A stretch of DNA of 64,000 bases, from assembly GCF_027925525.1 (NCBI RefSeq), contig NZ_BSDJ01000015.1, forward strand, positions 62,001-126,000, in the 5' to 3' direction. The position numbers were made by a program, and so were the translations under genes. The DNA is from Paenibacillus tyrphae. Lineage in GTDB: Bacteria > Bacillota > Bacilli > Paenibacillales > NBRC-103111. Of this stretch, positions 17,258 to 27,147 are shown one piece after another; the first letter of the stretch is position 1; each line of letters begins with the position of its first letter. The notes beneath the pieces are model-generated. The model was not told the DNA's origin. It worked only from the letters and a program-made list of their open reading frames with translations, and ran no database searches.

Positions 17258-18787
17258 TTAATTTCGAATGAGATAATCGAATGCACCTAAGGCTGCGTTT
17301 GCGCCCGATCCCATGGAAATGATGATCTGCTTATAAGGACTATTGGTGCAGTCGCCTGCTGCAAACACACCGGGGACGTTCGTAGCGCCATGACGGTCTA
17401 CGACGATCTCACCGAAGCGTGTGCGCTCAACCGTATCCGCTAACCAATCGGTATTGGGAACAAGTCCAATCTGAACAAACACGCCCTGCAATTCGACATG
17501 ATGCTCCTCGCCCGAATCGCGGTCGACGTAGGAGATGCCGTTGACTTTGTCCGTGCCGGTAATCTCTTTCGTTTGAACGTTCTTGAGCACCGTCACGTTC
17601 GGGAGGCTGTACAGTCTCTTCTGCAGGACAGCATCGGCTTTCAGCTCGGGCATGAACTCCAGCACCGTCACGTGCTTCACGATACCTGCAAGATCGATGG
17701 CCGCCTCGATGCCGGAATTGCCGCCGCCGATCACAGCTACGTCTTTCCCTGTAAACAAGGGCCCGTCACAGTGAGGGCAGTAGGCTACGCCTTTGTTCTT
17801 GAATTCCGCTTCGCCGGGAACGCCCACATTACGCCAACGCGCACCGGTGGAGACAATGACGGTCTTGCTCTTTAACACAGCCCCGTTTTCGAGTTCGATT
17901 TCGACGAGATCCTTCTTCTCCAAACGCTTAGCGAGCTGAAGCTTCATCACGTCGATGCCGTATTCTTTGACATGCTCCTCAAGGCTCGCCACAAGCTTGG
18001 GACCTTCGGTATATTTGACGCTGATGAAGTTCTCGATGCCCATCGTATCCATGACCTGACCGCCGAAGCGTTCGGCGACAATCCCGGTACGAATGCCTTT
18101 GCGTGCCGCATAGATCGCCGCGCTAGCGCCAGCGGGACCCCCGCCGACGACAAGCACGTCGTACGGTTCCTTGTTCGCAAATTCCGATGCGTCGGGAGCC
18201 GTCCCCAGCTTGGCAAGGATCTCCTCAAGCGACATGCGGCCGCTGCCGAAAAATTCGCCATTGAGGTAAACGGATGGCACGGCCATAACGTTTTTGCTCT
18301 CGACCTCGGCTTTGTACGCCGCACCGTCGATCATCGTATGCGAGATGCTGGGGTTTAGGACGCTCATAACATTCAGTGCCTGTACGACATCGGGACAGTT
18401 ATGACAGCTCAGGCTGACGTAAGTCTCGAAGCGGTATTCGCCGCGGATGTTCTTGACCTGATCGATGAGGTGCTGTTCCACCTTGGGCGGCCTTCCGCTT
18501 GCTTGCAGCAGCGCAAGGACCAAGGAAGTGAACTCATGTCCTAAAGGGATGCCGGCAAAAGCAATCCCCGTGTCTTCCCCCGCACGGTTCACATGGAAGC
18601 TCGGCGTTCGGGACAATTCGGTTCTTTCCACCGTGATTTTGGAGGATAAGCTGGCGATTTCATCCACCAGCTCCAGCATTTCATGGGATACGGCATCGGA
18701 CCCCGCACTCACTTGGATCTGCACATCGCCTTCCATGAGCTGCAGGTATTGACTTAGTTGTTCTCTAATATCTGCGTCCAGTGCCAT
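17258..18787 (-). CDS. ahpF: alkyl hydroperoxide reductase subunit F
   Basis: 509 residues, the normal length. The N-terminal thioredoxin-like double domain carries the CHNCP redox pair (about residue 128). A flavin-binding [18 protein letters not shown] follows near 213, then the active-site CPHCDG disulphide and the NAD(P)H motif [15 protein letters not shown]. The final [12 protein letters not shown] is the conserved flavin contact. AhpF passes electrons from NADH to AhpC. The gene lies 13 bases downstream of ahpC in an operon and ends at a shared terminator. Confidence 0.96.
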   Translation of the reverse strand: MALDADIREQLSQYLQLMEGDVQIQVSAGSDAVSHEMLELVDEIASLSSKITVERTELSRTPSFHVNRAGEDTGIAFAGIPLGHEFTSLVLALLQASGRPPKVEQHLIDQVKNIRGEYRFETYVSLSCHNCPDVVQALNVMSVLNPSISHTMIDGAAYKAEVESKNVMAVPSVYLNGEFFGSGRMSLEEILAKLGTAPDASEFANKEPYDVLVVGGGPAGASAAIYAARKGIRTGIVAERFGGQVMDTMGIENFISVKYTEGPKLVASLEEHVKEYGIDVMKLQLAKRLEKKDLVEIELENGAVLKSKTVIVSTGARWRNVGVPGEAEFKNKGVAYCPHCDGPLFTGKDVAVIGGGNSGIEAAIDLAGIVKHVTVLEFMPELKADAVLQKRLYSLPNVTVLKNVQTKEITGTDKVNGISYVDRDSGEEHHVELQGVFVQIGLVPNTDWLADTVERTRFGEIVVDRHGATNVPGVFAAGDCTNSPYKQIIISMGSGANAALGAFDYLIRN

Positions 18788-18800
18788 AAGTTTTCACTCC

Positions 18801-19364
18801 TTAGATCTTTCCGACAAGATCAAGGCTCGGCTTCAGCGTTGCGGAACCTTCTTGCCATTTCGCAGGGCACACTTCGCCCGGATTGTTGCGAACATATTGA
18901 GCAGCTTTGATCTTGTTCACCAGAATGCTTGCATCGCGGCCGATGCCGCCTGCATTGATTTCAACAGCTTGGATCACGCCGTCCGGATCGATAATGAACG
19001 TGCCACGATCCGCCAGGCCGTCAGCTTCGATCAGCACGTCGAAGTTGCGGGAGATCGTGTGCGAAGGATCGCCGATCATGATATACGTGATTTTACCGAT
19101 TGTCTCGGAGCTATCGTGCCATGCTTTATGCGTAAAGTGAGTATCTGTGGAAACGGAATATACTTCAACGCCGAGGCCTTTCAACGTTTCGTATTGGTTT
19201 TGCAGATCTTCAAGCTCCGTCGGGCATACGAACGTGAAGTCGGCCGGGTAGAAGCAAACGACGCTCCATTTTCCTTTGAAGTCAGCTTCCGTTACATCGA
19301 TAAACTTGCCGTTGTGATAAGCCGATGCTTTGAATGGTTTTACTTCTGTTCCGATAAGAGACAT
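18801..19364 (-). CDS. ahpC: alkyl hydroperoxide reductase subunit C (peroxiredoxin)
   Basis: 187 residues, typical for AhpC. The peroxidatic Cys47 is in [10 protein letters not shown] and the resolving cysteine in [11 protein letters not shown] near residue 166. ATG is preceded by AAGGAGG. It detoxifies hydrogen peroxide and organic peroxides and is re-reduced by AhpF, encoded 13 bases downstream. The upstream region contains an AT-rich stretch (attatttatacataa on the minus strand) loosely resembling a PerR box, but the match is too poor to call. Confidence 0.96.
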   Translation of the reverse strand: MSLIGTEVKPFKASAYHNGKFIDVTEADFKGKWSVVCFYPADFTFVCPTELEDLQNQYETLKGLGVEVYSVSTDTHFTHKAWHDSSETIGKITYIMIGDPSHTISRNFDVLIEADGLADRGTFIIDPDGVIQAVEINAGGIGRDASILVNKIKAAQYVRNNPGEVCPAKWQEGSATLKPSLDLVGKI

Positions 19365-19557
19365 ATTGATTTTTCCTCCTTGGATTTGGGTTGAATTTTC
19401 GCTTATGTATAAATAATACCATAGACCGTCGTTTTGATCATGAAGCTACAATGAGGATATTATGAAGGTATGATGAAGATCGTGAGGCTAGACCTGCGCC
19501 CTTCGGCAGAACCGGAAAAAGGAGATGTAACTGGTCCTGTTGAATAGCGGTCATGGC

Positions 19558-20565
19558 TTACTTGTTTTTTTCCTTCAAAATACTCTCCAGCACGTTGTCG
19601 ATCATCTGGCGATTCGCAATGGCACCTGTATACAGCCAGCTTGAGGTACGATCATATTCGAATACGCGCCCGTTTTTGACTGCAGGAATACCGGCCCAAA
19701 CCGGATCCTTTAGTATCTGCTCTTTCGTTACGCCCTTGCTGTTCACAATAAACAGATAGTCAATGTTCATTTGAGCAAGCTTCTCCATCGTAATGGGATT
19801 CCAATTGGCTTTAGCCGTTTCGGAAATTTCCTTAATTTCTTCCGGCACGGTTAGCCCCAGGTCCCGGTACAGAACGTCGCCGCTGGACAGATGCTCGTTA
19901 GGCACATATACCGTTTTCTCGGTTACCCAGAGAACAGCCACGGATTTGTTTCCGATGGCCTGCTTTAATTTCTCCTTGGCTTCCTTCACCTTCACATCGT
20001 AATTCTCCAAAACCTTCTTAGCTTCCTCGCTTTTATTCAACACCTCGGCCACAGTCATGAATTCCTGCCGCCAGTCATTGTTGACTCCGTTCCCCACGGT
20101 GAATGTCGGAGCAATCTTGGCATATTGGGCGTATTTGTCCCCAGCTACCTGCTCCGCACTATCCATGAGGATTAAGTCCGGAGCAAAGCTCATGACCGAT
20201 TCAAAGGGAAGATCGCTTGGAATGGTCGGAATCCCGTAAAGCTCCTTCTGGAGGTAGCTTTGCACCGATTTTCCGTTGCCGATGGACCATTGGGCGACCG
20301 GCTTCACCCCAAGAGCAACCAGATGATCCTCCAAATAGGATGCGACAATCCTCTGGGGGTTAGACGGTATTTTCACTTCGTGCCCCAACGCATCCTTCAG
20401 CACACGCTCAGCGGCGGGCTTCACTGTTGAAGAATCATCCGGAGAGGATGCTGACGGAGAAGTGCTGGAGACTGCGCCGTGATCCGTTGTGTTTGAGCAT
20501 CCGCTTCCCGCTATTACAGCTCCTAACAGCAGTCCTACCCATGGATATGTACGTTTCCAGTTCAT
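19558..20565 (-). CDS. iron-siderophore ABC transporter substrate-binding lipoprotein
   Basis: 335 residues. The N-terminus is a lipoprotein signal with lipobox AGSGC (Cys about residue 23). The mature part is a FecB/FepB/BtuF-type periplasmic-binding fold: VKIPSNPQRIVASYLEDHLV at the start, FAPDLILMD, and a long connecting helix (EEAKKVLENYDVKVKEAKEK). These proteins capture ferric siderophores for uptake. A near-consensus Fur box lies about 85 bases upstream, indicating iron repression. No permease or ATPase gene is adjacent, so it must work with a transporter encoded elsewhere. Confidence 0.9.
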   Translation of the reverse strand: MNWKRTYPWVGLLLGAVIAGSGCSNTTDHGAVSSTSPSASSPDDSSTVKPAAERVLKDALGHEVKIPSNPQRIVASYLEDHLVALGVKPVAQWSIGNGKSVQSYLQKELYGIPTIPSDLPFESVMSFAPDLILMDSAEQVAGDKYAQYAKIAPTFTVGNGVNNDWRQEFMTVAEVLNKSEEAKKVLENYDVKVKEAKEKLKQAIGNKSVAVLWVTEKTVYVPNEHLSSGDVLYRDLGLTVPEEIKEISETAKANWNPITMEKLAQMNIDYLFIVNSKGVTKEQILKDPVWAGIPAVKNGRVFEYDRTSSWLYTGAIANRQMIDNVLESILKEKNK

Positions 20566-20648
20566 AGGATGCCCTCCCTCCGTTTATTTATGATGGATGT
20601 TGCCGCAAACAGCTTCAACCGAACAATAGATTGATCAGCAATCTAATT

Positions 20649-20667
20649 GATAACTATAATCATTATC
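20649..20667. promoter_or_regulatory. Fur box
   Basis: GATAACTATAATCATTATC matches the 19-base Fur consensus GATAATGATAATCATTATC at 17 positions and is extended by flanking AATT on both sides. It lies in the leader region of the siderophore-binding lipoprotein gene. Confidence 0.88.
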
Positions 20668-20728
20668 AATTAGCCTGTCAAATGGATTGTCCGTTGACCC
20701 GTTACGAAGGATTGCAGGCAAAACTAAA

Positions 20729-20770
20729 CGGCCTCCGTCCCAGGGAATTTCAGGACGAAGGCCGCTTAAC
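20729..20770 (-). terminator. terminator of mqo
   Basis: Minus-strand hairpin with 12-base arms (CGGCCTTCGTCC ... GGACGGAGGCCG, one mismatch) and a tttagtttt tail, about 28 bases after the mqo stop. Confidence 0.85.
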
Positions 20771-20791
20771 TTATTTTATCGTTTATATCGT

Positions 20792-22288
20792 CTATGCGGG
20801 CTGCAGTTCGTTGGTTAAACCAAGTGTCCGCCCTGTTGAAGTATGAATTTCTTCGATAAGCTCCGGGTGTTTCAATAAAGACACGCCATAAGAAGGAATC
20901 ATTTCTTTGATTTTCGGTTCCCACGCTTTTAATTGCTGCGGGAAGCATCGCTTTACTAACTCAAGCATAACGGAAACAGCAGTCGAAGCGCCCGGAGAAG
21001 CGCCGAGCAGTGCAGCGATCGAGCCATCGGCGGCACTAATCACTTCCGTACCGAATTGAAGCGTTCCTTTACCGGCAGCCGTATCTTTAATAACTTGCAC
21101 ACGTTGGCCCGCGACCACGATATCCCAATCCTCGCTTTTGGCGTTCGGGATAAACTCACGTAACTCTTCCATGCGCTGTTCTTTCGATAACATCACTTGC
21201 TGGATCAGGTATTTCGTCAATGGAACGTTTTTGGCACCTGCCGCCAACATCGTGAAGACATTATTCGGCTTTACGGAACCTATCAAATCAAACATGGAGC
21301 CGGTTTTCAAAAACTTGGGCGAGAAGCCGGCAAACGGTCCAAAGAGCAATGATTTTTTGTTGTCGATAAATCTGGTGTCAAGATGCGGAACAGACATCGG
21401 AGGAGCGCCAACCTTAGCCTTACCGTATACTTTGGCATGATGCTGCTCCACAACATCCGGATTGTTACATACCATAAACAGTCCGCTTACCGGGAATCCT
21501 CCAATATGTTTCCCTTCGGGAATACCCGATTTTTGCAGCAAAGGCAAGCTGCCTCCACCGCCGCCGATAAAGACGAATTTCGCCGTATGGCGTTCGACGG
21601 TACCGTTATCGACATTGCGCACTTTCAATTCCCACGAGCCGTCGCTGGCACGTTTAATATCATCTACACTATGCTTGAATTTGATATCGACGTTCTTGCT
21701 CTTTAAGTGATCAAACAGCATACGCGTTAAAGCACCAAAGTTGACATCCGTTCCGGATTCGATTCTTGTGGCCGCCATAGGTTCATTCGTGGTCCGGCCT
21801 TGCATAATCAGCGGAATCCATTCCATCAGCTTGCCCGGGTCATCGGAAAATTCCATGCCTTGGAACAGAGGATTGTCTGACAGCGCTTCAAAACGTTTTT
21901 TCAAGAACGTTACATTTTCTTCCCCTTGTACCAAACTCAAATGAGGCAAGGGCATGATAAAGTCCTGCGGATTGCGAATCAGATTGCTTTTTACAAGATA
22001 AGACCAAAACTGCTTGGAAACCTGATACTCTTCGTTAATTTTGATGGCTTTGCTAATATCTATCGATCCGTCCTGTTTTTCGACGGTGTAGTTAAGCTCG
22101 CACAGTGCAGCATGCCCCGTTCCCGCATTATTCCATTCGTTAGAGCTTTCCTCTCCTGCGGTTGCGAGCTTCTCAAAAACTGTAATGTTCCAGTCCGGTA
22201 CTAATTCCTTCAGCAGCGTTCCTAAAGTCGCACTCATGATTCCAGCACCAATTAAGATAACGTCTGTTTTGGTTTGTCTGTTACTCAT
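20792..22288 (-). CDS. mqo: malate:quinone oxidoreductase
   Basis: 498 residues, normal for Mqo. FAD-binding N-terminus [20 protein letters not shown], then [20 protein letters not shown], a family signature, and PHLDTRFI plus [10 protein letters not shown] in the middle. The enzyme oxidises malate to oxaloacetate at the membrane and passes electrons to quinone. ATG follows TAAGGAC. It is monocistronic: its own terminator follows and a structured leader precedes (separate entry). Confidence 0.95.
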   Translation of the reverse strand: MSNRQTKTDVILIGAGIMSATLGTLLKELVPDWNITVFEKLATAGEESSNEWNNAGTGHAALCELNYTVEKQDGSIDISKAIKINEEYQVSKQFWSYLVKSNLIRNPQDFIMPLPHLSLVQGEENVTFLKKRFEALSDNPLFQGMEFSDDPGKLMEWIPLIMQGRTTNEPMAATRIESGTDVNFGALTRMLFDHLKSKNVDIKFKHSVDDIKRASDGSWELKVRNVDNGTVERHTAKFVFIGGGGGSLPLLQKSGIPEGKHIGGFPVSGLFMVCNNPDVVEQHHAKVYGKAKVGAPPMSVPHLDTRFIDNKKSLLFGPFAGFSPKFLKTGSMFDLIGSVKPNNVFTMLAAGAKNVPLTKYLIQQVMLSKEQRMEELREFIPNAKSEDWDIVVAGQRVQVIKDTAAGKGTLQFGTEVISAADGSIAALLGASPGASTAVSVMLELVKRCFPQQLKAWEPKIKEMIPSYGVSLLKHPELIEEIHTSTGRTLGLTNELQPA

Positions 22289-22323
22289 TTTAACCGTCCT
22301 TACGCGCTATTATTTGAAGAAAA

Positions 22324-22380
22324 GATGTGGCACTCTTGCTTTAGGCTACACAGCAAGCTAGGGCGCGACCTAGTCACACC
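22324..22380 (-). promoter_or_regulatory. candidate three-way-junction RNA in the mqo leader
   Basis: On the minus strand a closing stem GGTGTG/CACATC encloses two hairpins, CTAGG-tcgcgc-CCTAG and CTTGCT-(11 nt)-AGCAAG, directly abutting. It lies between a TATAAT-like -10 (22394-22399) and the mqo start codon at 22288. I do not recognise it as a known riboswitch class. The remaining bases of this 336-base gap hold the -10 element and the terminator of the downstream gene at 22533-22580. Confidence 0.35.
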
Positions 22381-22532
22381 CTTTTCTGGATCAATTATAA
22401 CCTGTCATTCTTAAATCAAGATTAATATATCTACTATTATATGATAGTTGCCTGCTATTTAAAAGCCGGAAAATTCAAGTGATTGCAGTTAAGAAGTGAG
22501 AAATCTCCCATAAAACCCTAGGAATACACAAA

Positions 22533-22580
22533 AAACCAAAGCCTTACCCCCGCTGATTGCCAGGGTCATGGCTTTGGTTT
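22533..22580 (-). terminator. terminator of the 22624-23505 gene
   Basis: Perfect 11-bp arms AAACCAAAGCC/GGCTTTGGTTT with a long loop; the minus-strand tail continues TTTTTTG. Confidence 0.88.
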
Positions 22581-22623
22581 GCTGTTTCGGGCGCCGATCT
22601 CCATGCTGATTTGGGATGCATCG

Positions 22624-23505
22624 CTACGCCTGATTCCCTTTTTCCGCATAATGGTTCTTGAGCGGTTCATACCACCAGTCGAGAAACTGCCCCCATCCCT
22701 GTTCCGCCAGACTGTCGTCCAGTATTTGGAACCCTTTCTCAAAATCCTCTTCGGCCGGTAATCGGGTGAGACCGTAATCGTTGTTATATTCATAAGCGCG
22801 AGTTTCAATGATCAGGCTCCGTATCGCTTGAAAATGCGGATTGGCCATTACCGTCTGGGCGCTGTAGCCGTCCTGCGGCATGCCGCTCTCCGTTTGCCAG
22901 ACCTTATCCATCGCATTCAAGATCACATAGGCAGCCATGAGAGGATACCAGATGCTGATCAGAAACTTCTCATTCTGCTTGCGCGCTTCCGACAGCGTCA
23001 TGCTGATGATCTCCTCCAAAGGAATATCCCGAGGCGGTTCCGCGTCTTTGCCGGTCAATTTGCCAGCGTCCACGAACATCTGCCAAAGCCCGCTGCCCGC
23101 ATCAAAATAGATCATGCCGACATTCCGCAGATGCTCCGGTATTTGGTCCAAATATTGCCCTCCCCAAGCTTCCATCGGATGGCAGTAGGTGCCTACTTCA
23201 CGATTGGTCTCCCAGTCCCACTCGCGGTCGGGATGACGCAGCAGAGACTTTTGTTTTCTCAGCCCGTCAAAGTACGCCTGATGCCGCTCGTACTCGGGGT
23301 GCTCCGTTACCGGAAACGCATAGGTATACCTGTGCTTCACTAAAGGCGCGAGAACGTGAAAATGTTGAAACGAAGCGTCCCATCTTCCTACAAAACGAGC
23401 CAGGGAATCGTAAATGGAGCGCATATCCAAAGCCGCGCTGAGAGGACTTTCATCCAATACAAGAACAACGCCATCGACGGCGCCTTCAATTTCGTGCATA
23501 CCCAT
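22624..23505 (-). CDS. unknown protein, 293 aa
   Basis: Soluble, acidic, rich in Trp and Tyr, with no signal peptide. Notable stretches are RHPDREWDWETNREVGTYCH near residue 90, a hydrophobic helix FLISIWYPLMAAYVILNAMD, and a C-terminal FLDWWYEPLKNHYAEKGNQ. I do not recognise the family. The ATG follows GGAAGCATAG. It lies 60 bases downstream of the TMEM175 gene on the same strand and may share its transcript. A strong terminator follows. Confidence 0.6.
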   Translation of the reverse strand: MGMHEIEGAVDGVVLVLDESPLSAALDMRSIYDSLARFVGRWDASFQHFHVLAPLVKHRYTYAFPVTEHPEYERHQAYFDGLRKQKSLLRHPDREWDWETNREVGTYCHPMEAWGGQYLDQIPEHLRNVGMIYFDAGSGLWQMFVDAGKLTGKDAEPPRDIPLEEIISMTLSEARKQNEKFLISIWYPLMAAYVILNAMDKVWQTESGMPQDGYSAQTVMANPHFQAIRSLIIETRAYEYNNDYGLTRLPAEEDFEKGFQILDDSLAEQGWGQFLDWWYEPLKNHYAEKGNQA

Positions 23506-23565
23506 CTATGCTTCCAACCTTTCTATTGGTAAGTTCTACGGAACCAATTCCCGGACTCCTCTCGC

Positions 23566-24144
23566 TTACTGGCCTCTCAGAGCATGCTCGATTCGCTTAT
23601 CCGGCACGAACCAGATGACGGCAACGAGTACGAAAAAGAAGCACGATATCCAAGGACTCACATAGGCGGTGAATACCGCGATCAAATAGAGAAAAGGAGA
23701 TAATTTGACCTTCCAATCCTTGCCCATCGATACGACGAAGGAGGAATCGCCGGAATGCTGTTTAATAATCGCGAGCTGAAGCAGCCGGTACGAGAGCGCC
23801 GATAGTAGTAGAATAATGCCGTACAGCGCCGTTGGAGTAGGTGCAAAATGGCTTTCCCCCATCCAAGCCGTCGTGAACGGTATAAGGGATAGCCAGAAAA
23901 GAAGCAGCAGGTTAAGCCACATCAACCGCCCGTGCACCGTTCGAACCATGTGCAGCAGGTGATGATGATTATTCCAGTAAATGCCGATATATACGAAACT
24001 GAAGATGTAGCTGAGAATTTTCGGGCCAAGTCCGATTAGCGCATACCAATCATGGCCTTCCGGCAATTTGAATTCCAGCACCATGATTGTAATGATAATC
24101 GCCAACACGCCATCGCTGAACGCTTCCATCCGGTTCGCTTTCAT
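23566..24144 (-). CDS. TMEM175 (DUF1211) family potassium channel-like protein
   Basis: 192 residues from ATG 24144, which has AAAGGTG 6 bases upstream; the longer frame begins without a ribosome site. The signature RMEAFSDGVLAIIITIMVLE is the conserved R-x3-FSDG pore helix of the family. Six hydrophobic segments are visible. IYWNNHHHLLHMVRTVHGRL is the typical histidine-rich loop. Bacterial members are tetrameric potassium-permeable channels; that activity is inferred from family. Confidence 0.85.
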   Translation of the reverse strand: MKANRMEAFSDGVLAIIITIMVLEFKLPEGHDWYALIGLGPKILSYIFSFVYIGIYWNNHHHLLHMVRTVHGRLMWLNLLLLFWLSLIPFTTAWMGESHFAPTPTALYGIILLLSALSYRLLQLAIIKQHSGDSSFVVSMGKDWKVKLSPFLYLIAVFTAYVSPWISCFFFVLVAVIWFVPDKRIEHALRGQ

Positions 24145-24269
24145 AAGGTTCACCTTTCTCGCTTCTCGCGTTCGTTTAGCCTTTTGACACCTGTAACTTT
24201 GCATAAAACAGTATATCTTGTCAAGCTAAACTTGCACGTAATCGAACAGTATCCGCTCCAAGCTTATAT

Positions 24270-24298
24270 TTGACAGGTCAGTACAAAATTATTATGAT
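24270..24298 (+). promoter_or_regulatory. sigma-A promoter with embedded operator for tetR-like gene
   Basis: TTGACA (24270-24275), exactly 17 bases, then TATGAT (24293-24298). The spacer begins with GGTCAGTACAAAAT, and the same motif (GGTTAGTACAAAAT, opposite strand) occurs at 24948-24961 before the MFS gene. Confidence 0.75.
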
Positions 24299-24335
24299 GT
24301 TTTTATTAGAGCGTGCAAGAAGGGAGTGGGGTGAA

Positions 24336-24926
24336 GTGAGTAAAAGCGGAAGACCACGAGAATTTAAAGATACTGCCGTGATCGACGCGGCTATGGAATC
24401 ATTCTGGGCAAATGGCTACGAAGCTTGCTCGACAGAGGATCTGTGCAAACAAACCGGTCTTGGAAGAGGAAGCTTATACAATGCCTACGGAAGCAAGCAC
24501 GAGCTTTATGAACAAGCCCTCTTGCGTTACCATGAGACCGGCATCCAGGCCCAGATTGAGATCCTTAACCGGCAAGGACCTGTAAAAGACCGGCTTCGTG
24601 CTTTGCTCGATTGGGCGATCCAAGAGGACTTTTCAAACGAGAATCGAAGAGGCTGTCTATTGATCAATGCTGCCATGGAGCGCGCACAAAGAGATCCGGC
24701 GGTCGAACGCCTATTTAAGCGTCACGTGGATTTGCTGGAGCAGGCTCTGCAACAGGCGATTGAGACAGGACAGATGTCGGGAGAAATCTCGCAGACACAT
24801 CAGGCTTCGGATTTAGCCCACCTTTTTCTAAGCAATTATTATGGACTCCGGGTACTCAATGCCGCTGCTCAGAATCGTGAAAGGGCCGTTCAGATGGCCA
24901 AAGCAACGTTGGAAGTCTTGTTCTAG
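24336..24926 (+). CDS. TetR-family transcriptional regulator
   Basis: 196 residues from GTG 24336, placed after AAGGGAGTGGGG; the upstream in-frame ATGs overlap the promoter. N-terminal HTH: GRPREFKDTAVIDAAMESFW, then CSTEDLCKQTGLGRGSLYNA and YGSKHELYEQAL. The helical C-terminal ligand domain is typical in length. It lies 69 bases upstream of an MFS exporter gene, and both have the same 14-base motif in their upstream regions, so it very likely represses itself and the exporter. Confidence 0.9.
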   Translation: MSKSGRPREFKDTAVIDAAMESFWANGYEACSTEDLCKQTGLGRGSLYNAYGSKHELYEQALLRYHETGIQAQIEILNRQGPVKDRLRALLDWAIQEDFSNENRRGCLLINAAMERAQRDPAVERLFKRHVDLLEQALQQAIETGQMSGEISQTHQASDLAHLFLSNYYGLRVLNAAAQNRERAVQMAKATLEVLF

Positions 24927-24947
24927 CGTTGCGCTTTTTTATGGCTA

Positions 24948-24961
24948 ATTTTGTACTAACC
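24948..24961 (-). promoter_or_regulatory. candidate TetR operator before MFS gene
   Basis: ATTTTGTACTAACC on the plus strand is the reverse complement of GGTTAGTACAAAAT, one base different from the motif inside the TetR promoter. A TACAAT -10-like element follows at 24964-24969. Confidence 0.6.
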
Positions 24962-24995
24962 ATTACAATTTGTTTGAAAACTGGAGGTTACTTGT

Positions 24996-26162
24996 ATGCC
25001 GTTTGCTATTTACGTACTGGGAATGATGATCTTTTCCATGACCACTGCCGAATTCACGGTGGCCGGAATCATGACTTCGTTATCGAAGGAATTTGACGTA
25101 TCTATTGCTTCCATCGGCTACCTTATATCCGCTTATGCTGCGGGAATGATTGTGGGGGGTCCTTTGTTAGCGATTGGTTTGTCCAACGTGTCGAAGAAGC
25201 GGGCTTTCTTATGGATTTCGGCCCTATTCCTCTTCGGTCAGACACTTGGCGCGTTAGCCATCGGATACGAGATGATGATGGTTGCCCGGATCATTACCGG
25301 CGTTTCCTCCGCTGCTTGCTTCGGCGTTTCGCTTGGCATTTGCTTTGACCTCGTCAGTCCTCAGTATCGAGGTCGTGCCGCATCCATCGTCCTTGGCGGG
25401 TTAATGGTGGCTACCGCACTCGGCTTGCCCGCGGCGATGCTCTTCAACCAATACTTCGGATGGCGCTCCAGTTTTTGGGCAGTTGTCGTACTGGTTTTGC
25501 TGTCCGGACTTTTGGGCATGAAAGTGATCCCCGCCGCGTCCAAGCCGGAGTCCGTTAGTTTGCGCAGTGAGCTAGCGAGTTTCAAAAATCCAAATCTATG
25601 GGCTGCCTATGCGACAAGCCTTCTCATTATCGGCCCGACGTTTGCCGCATTCAGTTATTTTGCGCCTATCTTGACCGACCTCTCCGGCTTCGACACGGCG
25701 ACGATTCCGCTTCTGTTAGGGATATACGGCATCGCGACCGTGGCAGGAAACCTGGTGACCGGTAGACTTGCCGATCGCTATATGATGCCAACCCTAACCA
25801 TAGGATTGATGCTCTTGACTGCCGCGCTACTGATGTTCGGAATCTATGCCCACAGTCCGTACGTTTCTGTCATTGCCGTCATTCTGATCGGACTAACGGG
25901 AGTGACCCTGAATCCCGCGATGTCGACCCGCATCACCCGCGTTGCAGGGACCGGCACGCTGGTTACAACCGTTCACGGGTCCGTTATCAGCCTCGGCGTC
26001 GTCGCCGGCTCTTCCATCGGAGGGTTGGCCATCGACGCTGGATACGGGCTCCGTTCTCCGTTATGGGTAGGTTTCGTTCTGGCGATCCTGGGCTTGATTT
26101 CACTACTGCCTTACTTCAAGAGAGCTGAAGCGCCAGCCATCACGGTGAAGAGCGAGTGTTAA
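24996..26162 (+). CDS. MFS exporter (DHA1-like)
   Basis: 388 residues with twelve hydrophobic segments. The opening AIYVLGMMIFSMTTAEFTVA, the helix 2-3 loop (LSNVSKKRAFLW), motif C-like GLMVATALGLPAAMLFNQYFGWRSSFW, and GRLADRYMMP in the second half match arabinose-efflux/drug:H+ antiporters. TTG/ATG choice: ATG 24996 follows GGAGG. It is downstream of a TetR regulator and probably exports the compound that regulator senses. Substrate not predictable. Confidence 0.87.
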   Translation: MPFAIYVLGMMIFSMTTAEFTVAGIMTSLSKEFDVSIASIGYLISAYAAGMIVGGPLLAIGLSNVSKKRAFLWISALFLFGQTLGALAIGYEMMMVARIITGVSSAACFGVSLGICFDLVSPQYRGRAASIVLGGLMVATALGLPAAMLFNQYFGWRSSFWAVVVLVLLSGLLGMKVIPAASKPESVSLRSELASFKNPNLWAAYATSLLIIGPTFAAFSYFAPILTDLSGFDTATIPLLLGIYGIATVAGNLVTGRLADRYMMPTLTIGLMLLTAALLMFGIYAHSPYVSVIAVILIGLTGVTLNPAMSTRITRVAGTGTLVTTVHGSVISLGVVAGSSIGGLAIDAGYGLRSPLWVGFVLAILGLISLLPYFKRAEAPAITVKSEC

Positions 26163-26185
26163 TTTTTCCAACCGACAAATAAAGA

Positions 26186-26219
26186 AGGAGCTTGTCGCGG
26201 CGTGAAGTGACAGCTCCTA
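26186..26219. repeat. hairpin repeat, copy 1 (also terminator-like)
   Basis: AGGAGCT/AGCTCCT arms around tgtcgcggcgtgaagtgac. A related sequence (gagcttgccgcggcgcgacagctcctag) occurs at 36911-36940. It lies between convergent genes and may terminate the MFS transcript (tail agtttctt). Confidence 0.55.
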
Positions 26220-26245
26220 GTTTCTTCCCCTCTTAGCTTGCAGCT

Positions 26246-27079
26246 CTACATCGTAAATGTGCTAAGTAAAGACGGCCATATAGAAATTTTCTCACGGCAG
26301 GACGGACATGATGTTTCCCCCGCTAAATAATGCAGATGCCCGGCCAATGATTGCTCTCCGATCGCTTCCACCCGCTCCATTAATGTTCGTATTTCTTCAT
26401 CCTCAAATAACGTTGCCGGAACGATGACATGTGATTCCTGGCCAGTGTGAAAGACGGGATCATGTTCGTAGGCTTGAAGGATTTCTGTATTATCTTCATT
26501 AGGCCATACGAATACATCTTCCTCGCAGGCCGGACACACGGCCACATACTCATCCCCGTGAATAAACGTCATCAGCATGTTGGCAACGTTATATGAACCT
26601 CGATAAGCAGCGTCCGCCACAAGAATATAACGTTTCTCCGTCTCCTCGATGGAATTGTGAACTGTATAGGCGAATACTTCCTTTGTAAGCGCCTTGAGCT
26701 TGCCAATAGCTTCTATATATTCACGATACAATTCGGTACAAACGGAGCTGCCTGCATCATCGGCCAGTTCCGCCCAAGATTCTGGAAATGGCGCCTCATC
26801 GCGCCCATTACGGCTTGCCTCGATTATACCGCAATTGATAAACAGCTCCTTGCGCACTTCCGCATCCGATGTAGAACAGGCGATTTGTGCCAAAAACGGC
26901 ATCGCCGCATATGTAGCCGTATAGATCGTATTTTGATGGAACAAATGCTCCTGAAAAAGTTCGTCAAAAATCTCCTGGCTATATTGCCCCATGAGCTGCT
27001 GCAATAACACAGGTACGTTCTCGGCAGTTCCGTACGGACCTGTCAGCTTTCTCCATACATCGCTATCCCACTTAAGCAA
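26246..27079 (-). CDS. unknown protein with HEAT-like helices and a split zinc ribbon
   Basis: 277 residues from TTG 27079, 8 bases after GGAGGGG. The helical N-terminal part (TIYTATYAAMPFLAQIACST) resembles single HEAT/ARM units. Two CxxC knuckles (CPACEEDVFVWP near 183 and CPSCREKISIWPS near 262), each followed by an IWP/VWP turn, look like a pair of zinc-ribbon halves. I do not recognise the family. It lies downstream of a SUKH protein gene on the same strand, 68 bases away, and may belong to the same immunity-like cluster. Confidence 0.6.
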   Translation of the reverse strand: MLKWDSDVWRKLTGPYGTAENVPVLLQQLMGQYSQEIFDELFQEHLFHQNTIYTATYAAMPFLAQIACSTSDAEVRKELFINCGIIEASRNGRDEAPFPESWAELADDAGSSVCTELYREYIEAIGKLKALTKEVFAYTVHNSIEETEKRYILVADAAYRGSYNVANMLMTFIHGDEYVAVCPACEEDVFVWPNEDNTEILQAYEHDPVFHTGQESHVIVPATLFEDEEIRTLMERVEAIGEQSLAGHLHYLAGETSCPSCREKISIWPSLLSTFTM

Positions 27080-27147
27080 GTCTCTCCCCTCCGTTCATGA
27101 AGTTATTTCGAATTTAATTGGACTGTTTCAGGTTTGTTACTTGCTTT

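Noticed and set aside
19379..19440. PerR box upstream of ahpC
   Set aside because: The AT-rich stretch matches the TTATAATNATTATAA consensus too poorly to call; regulation by PerR remains possible from general knowledge only.
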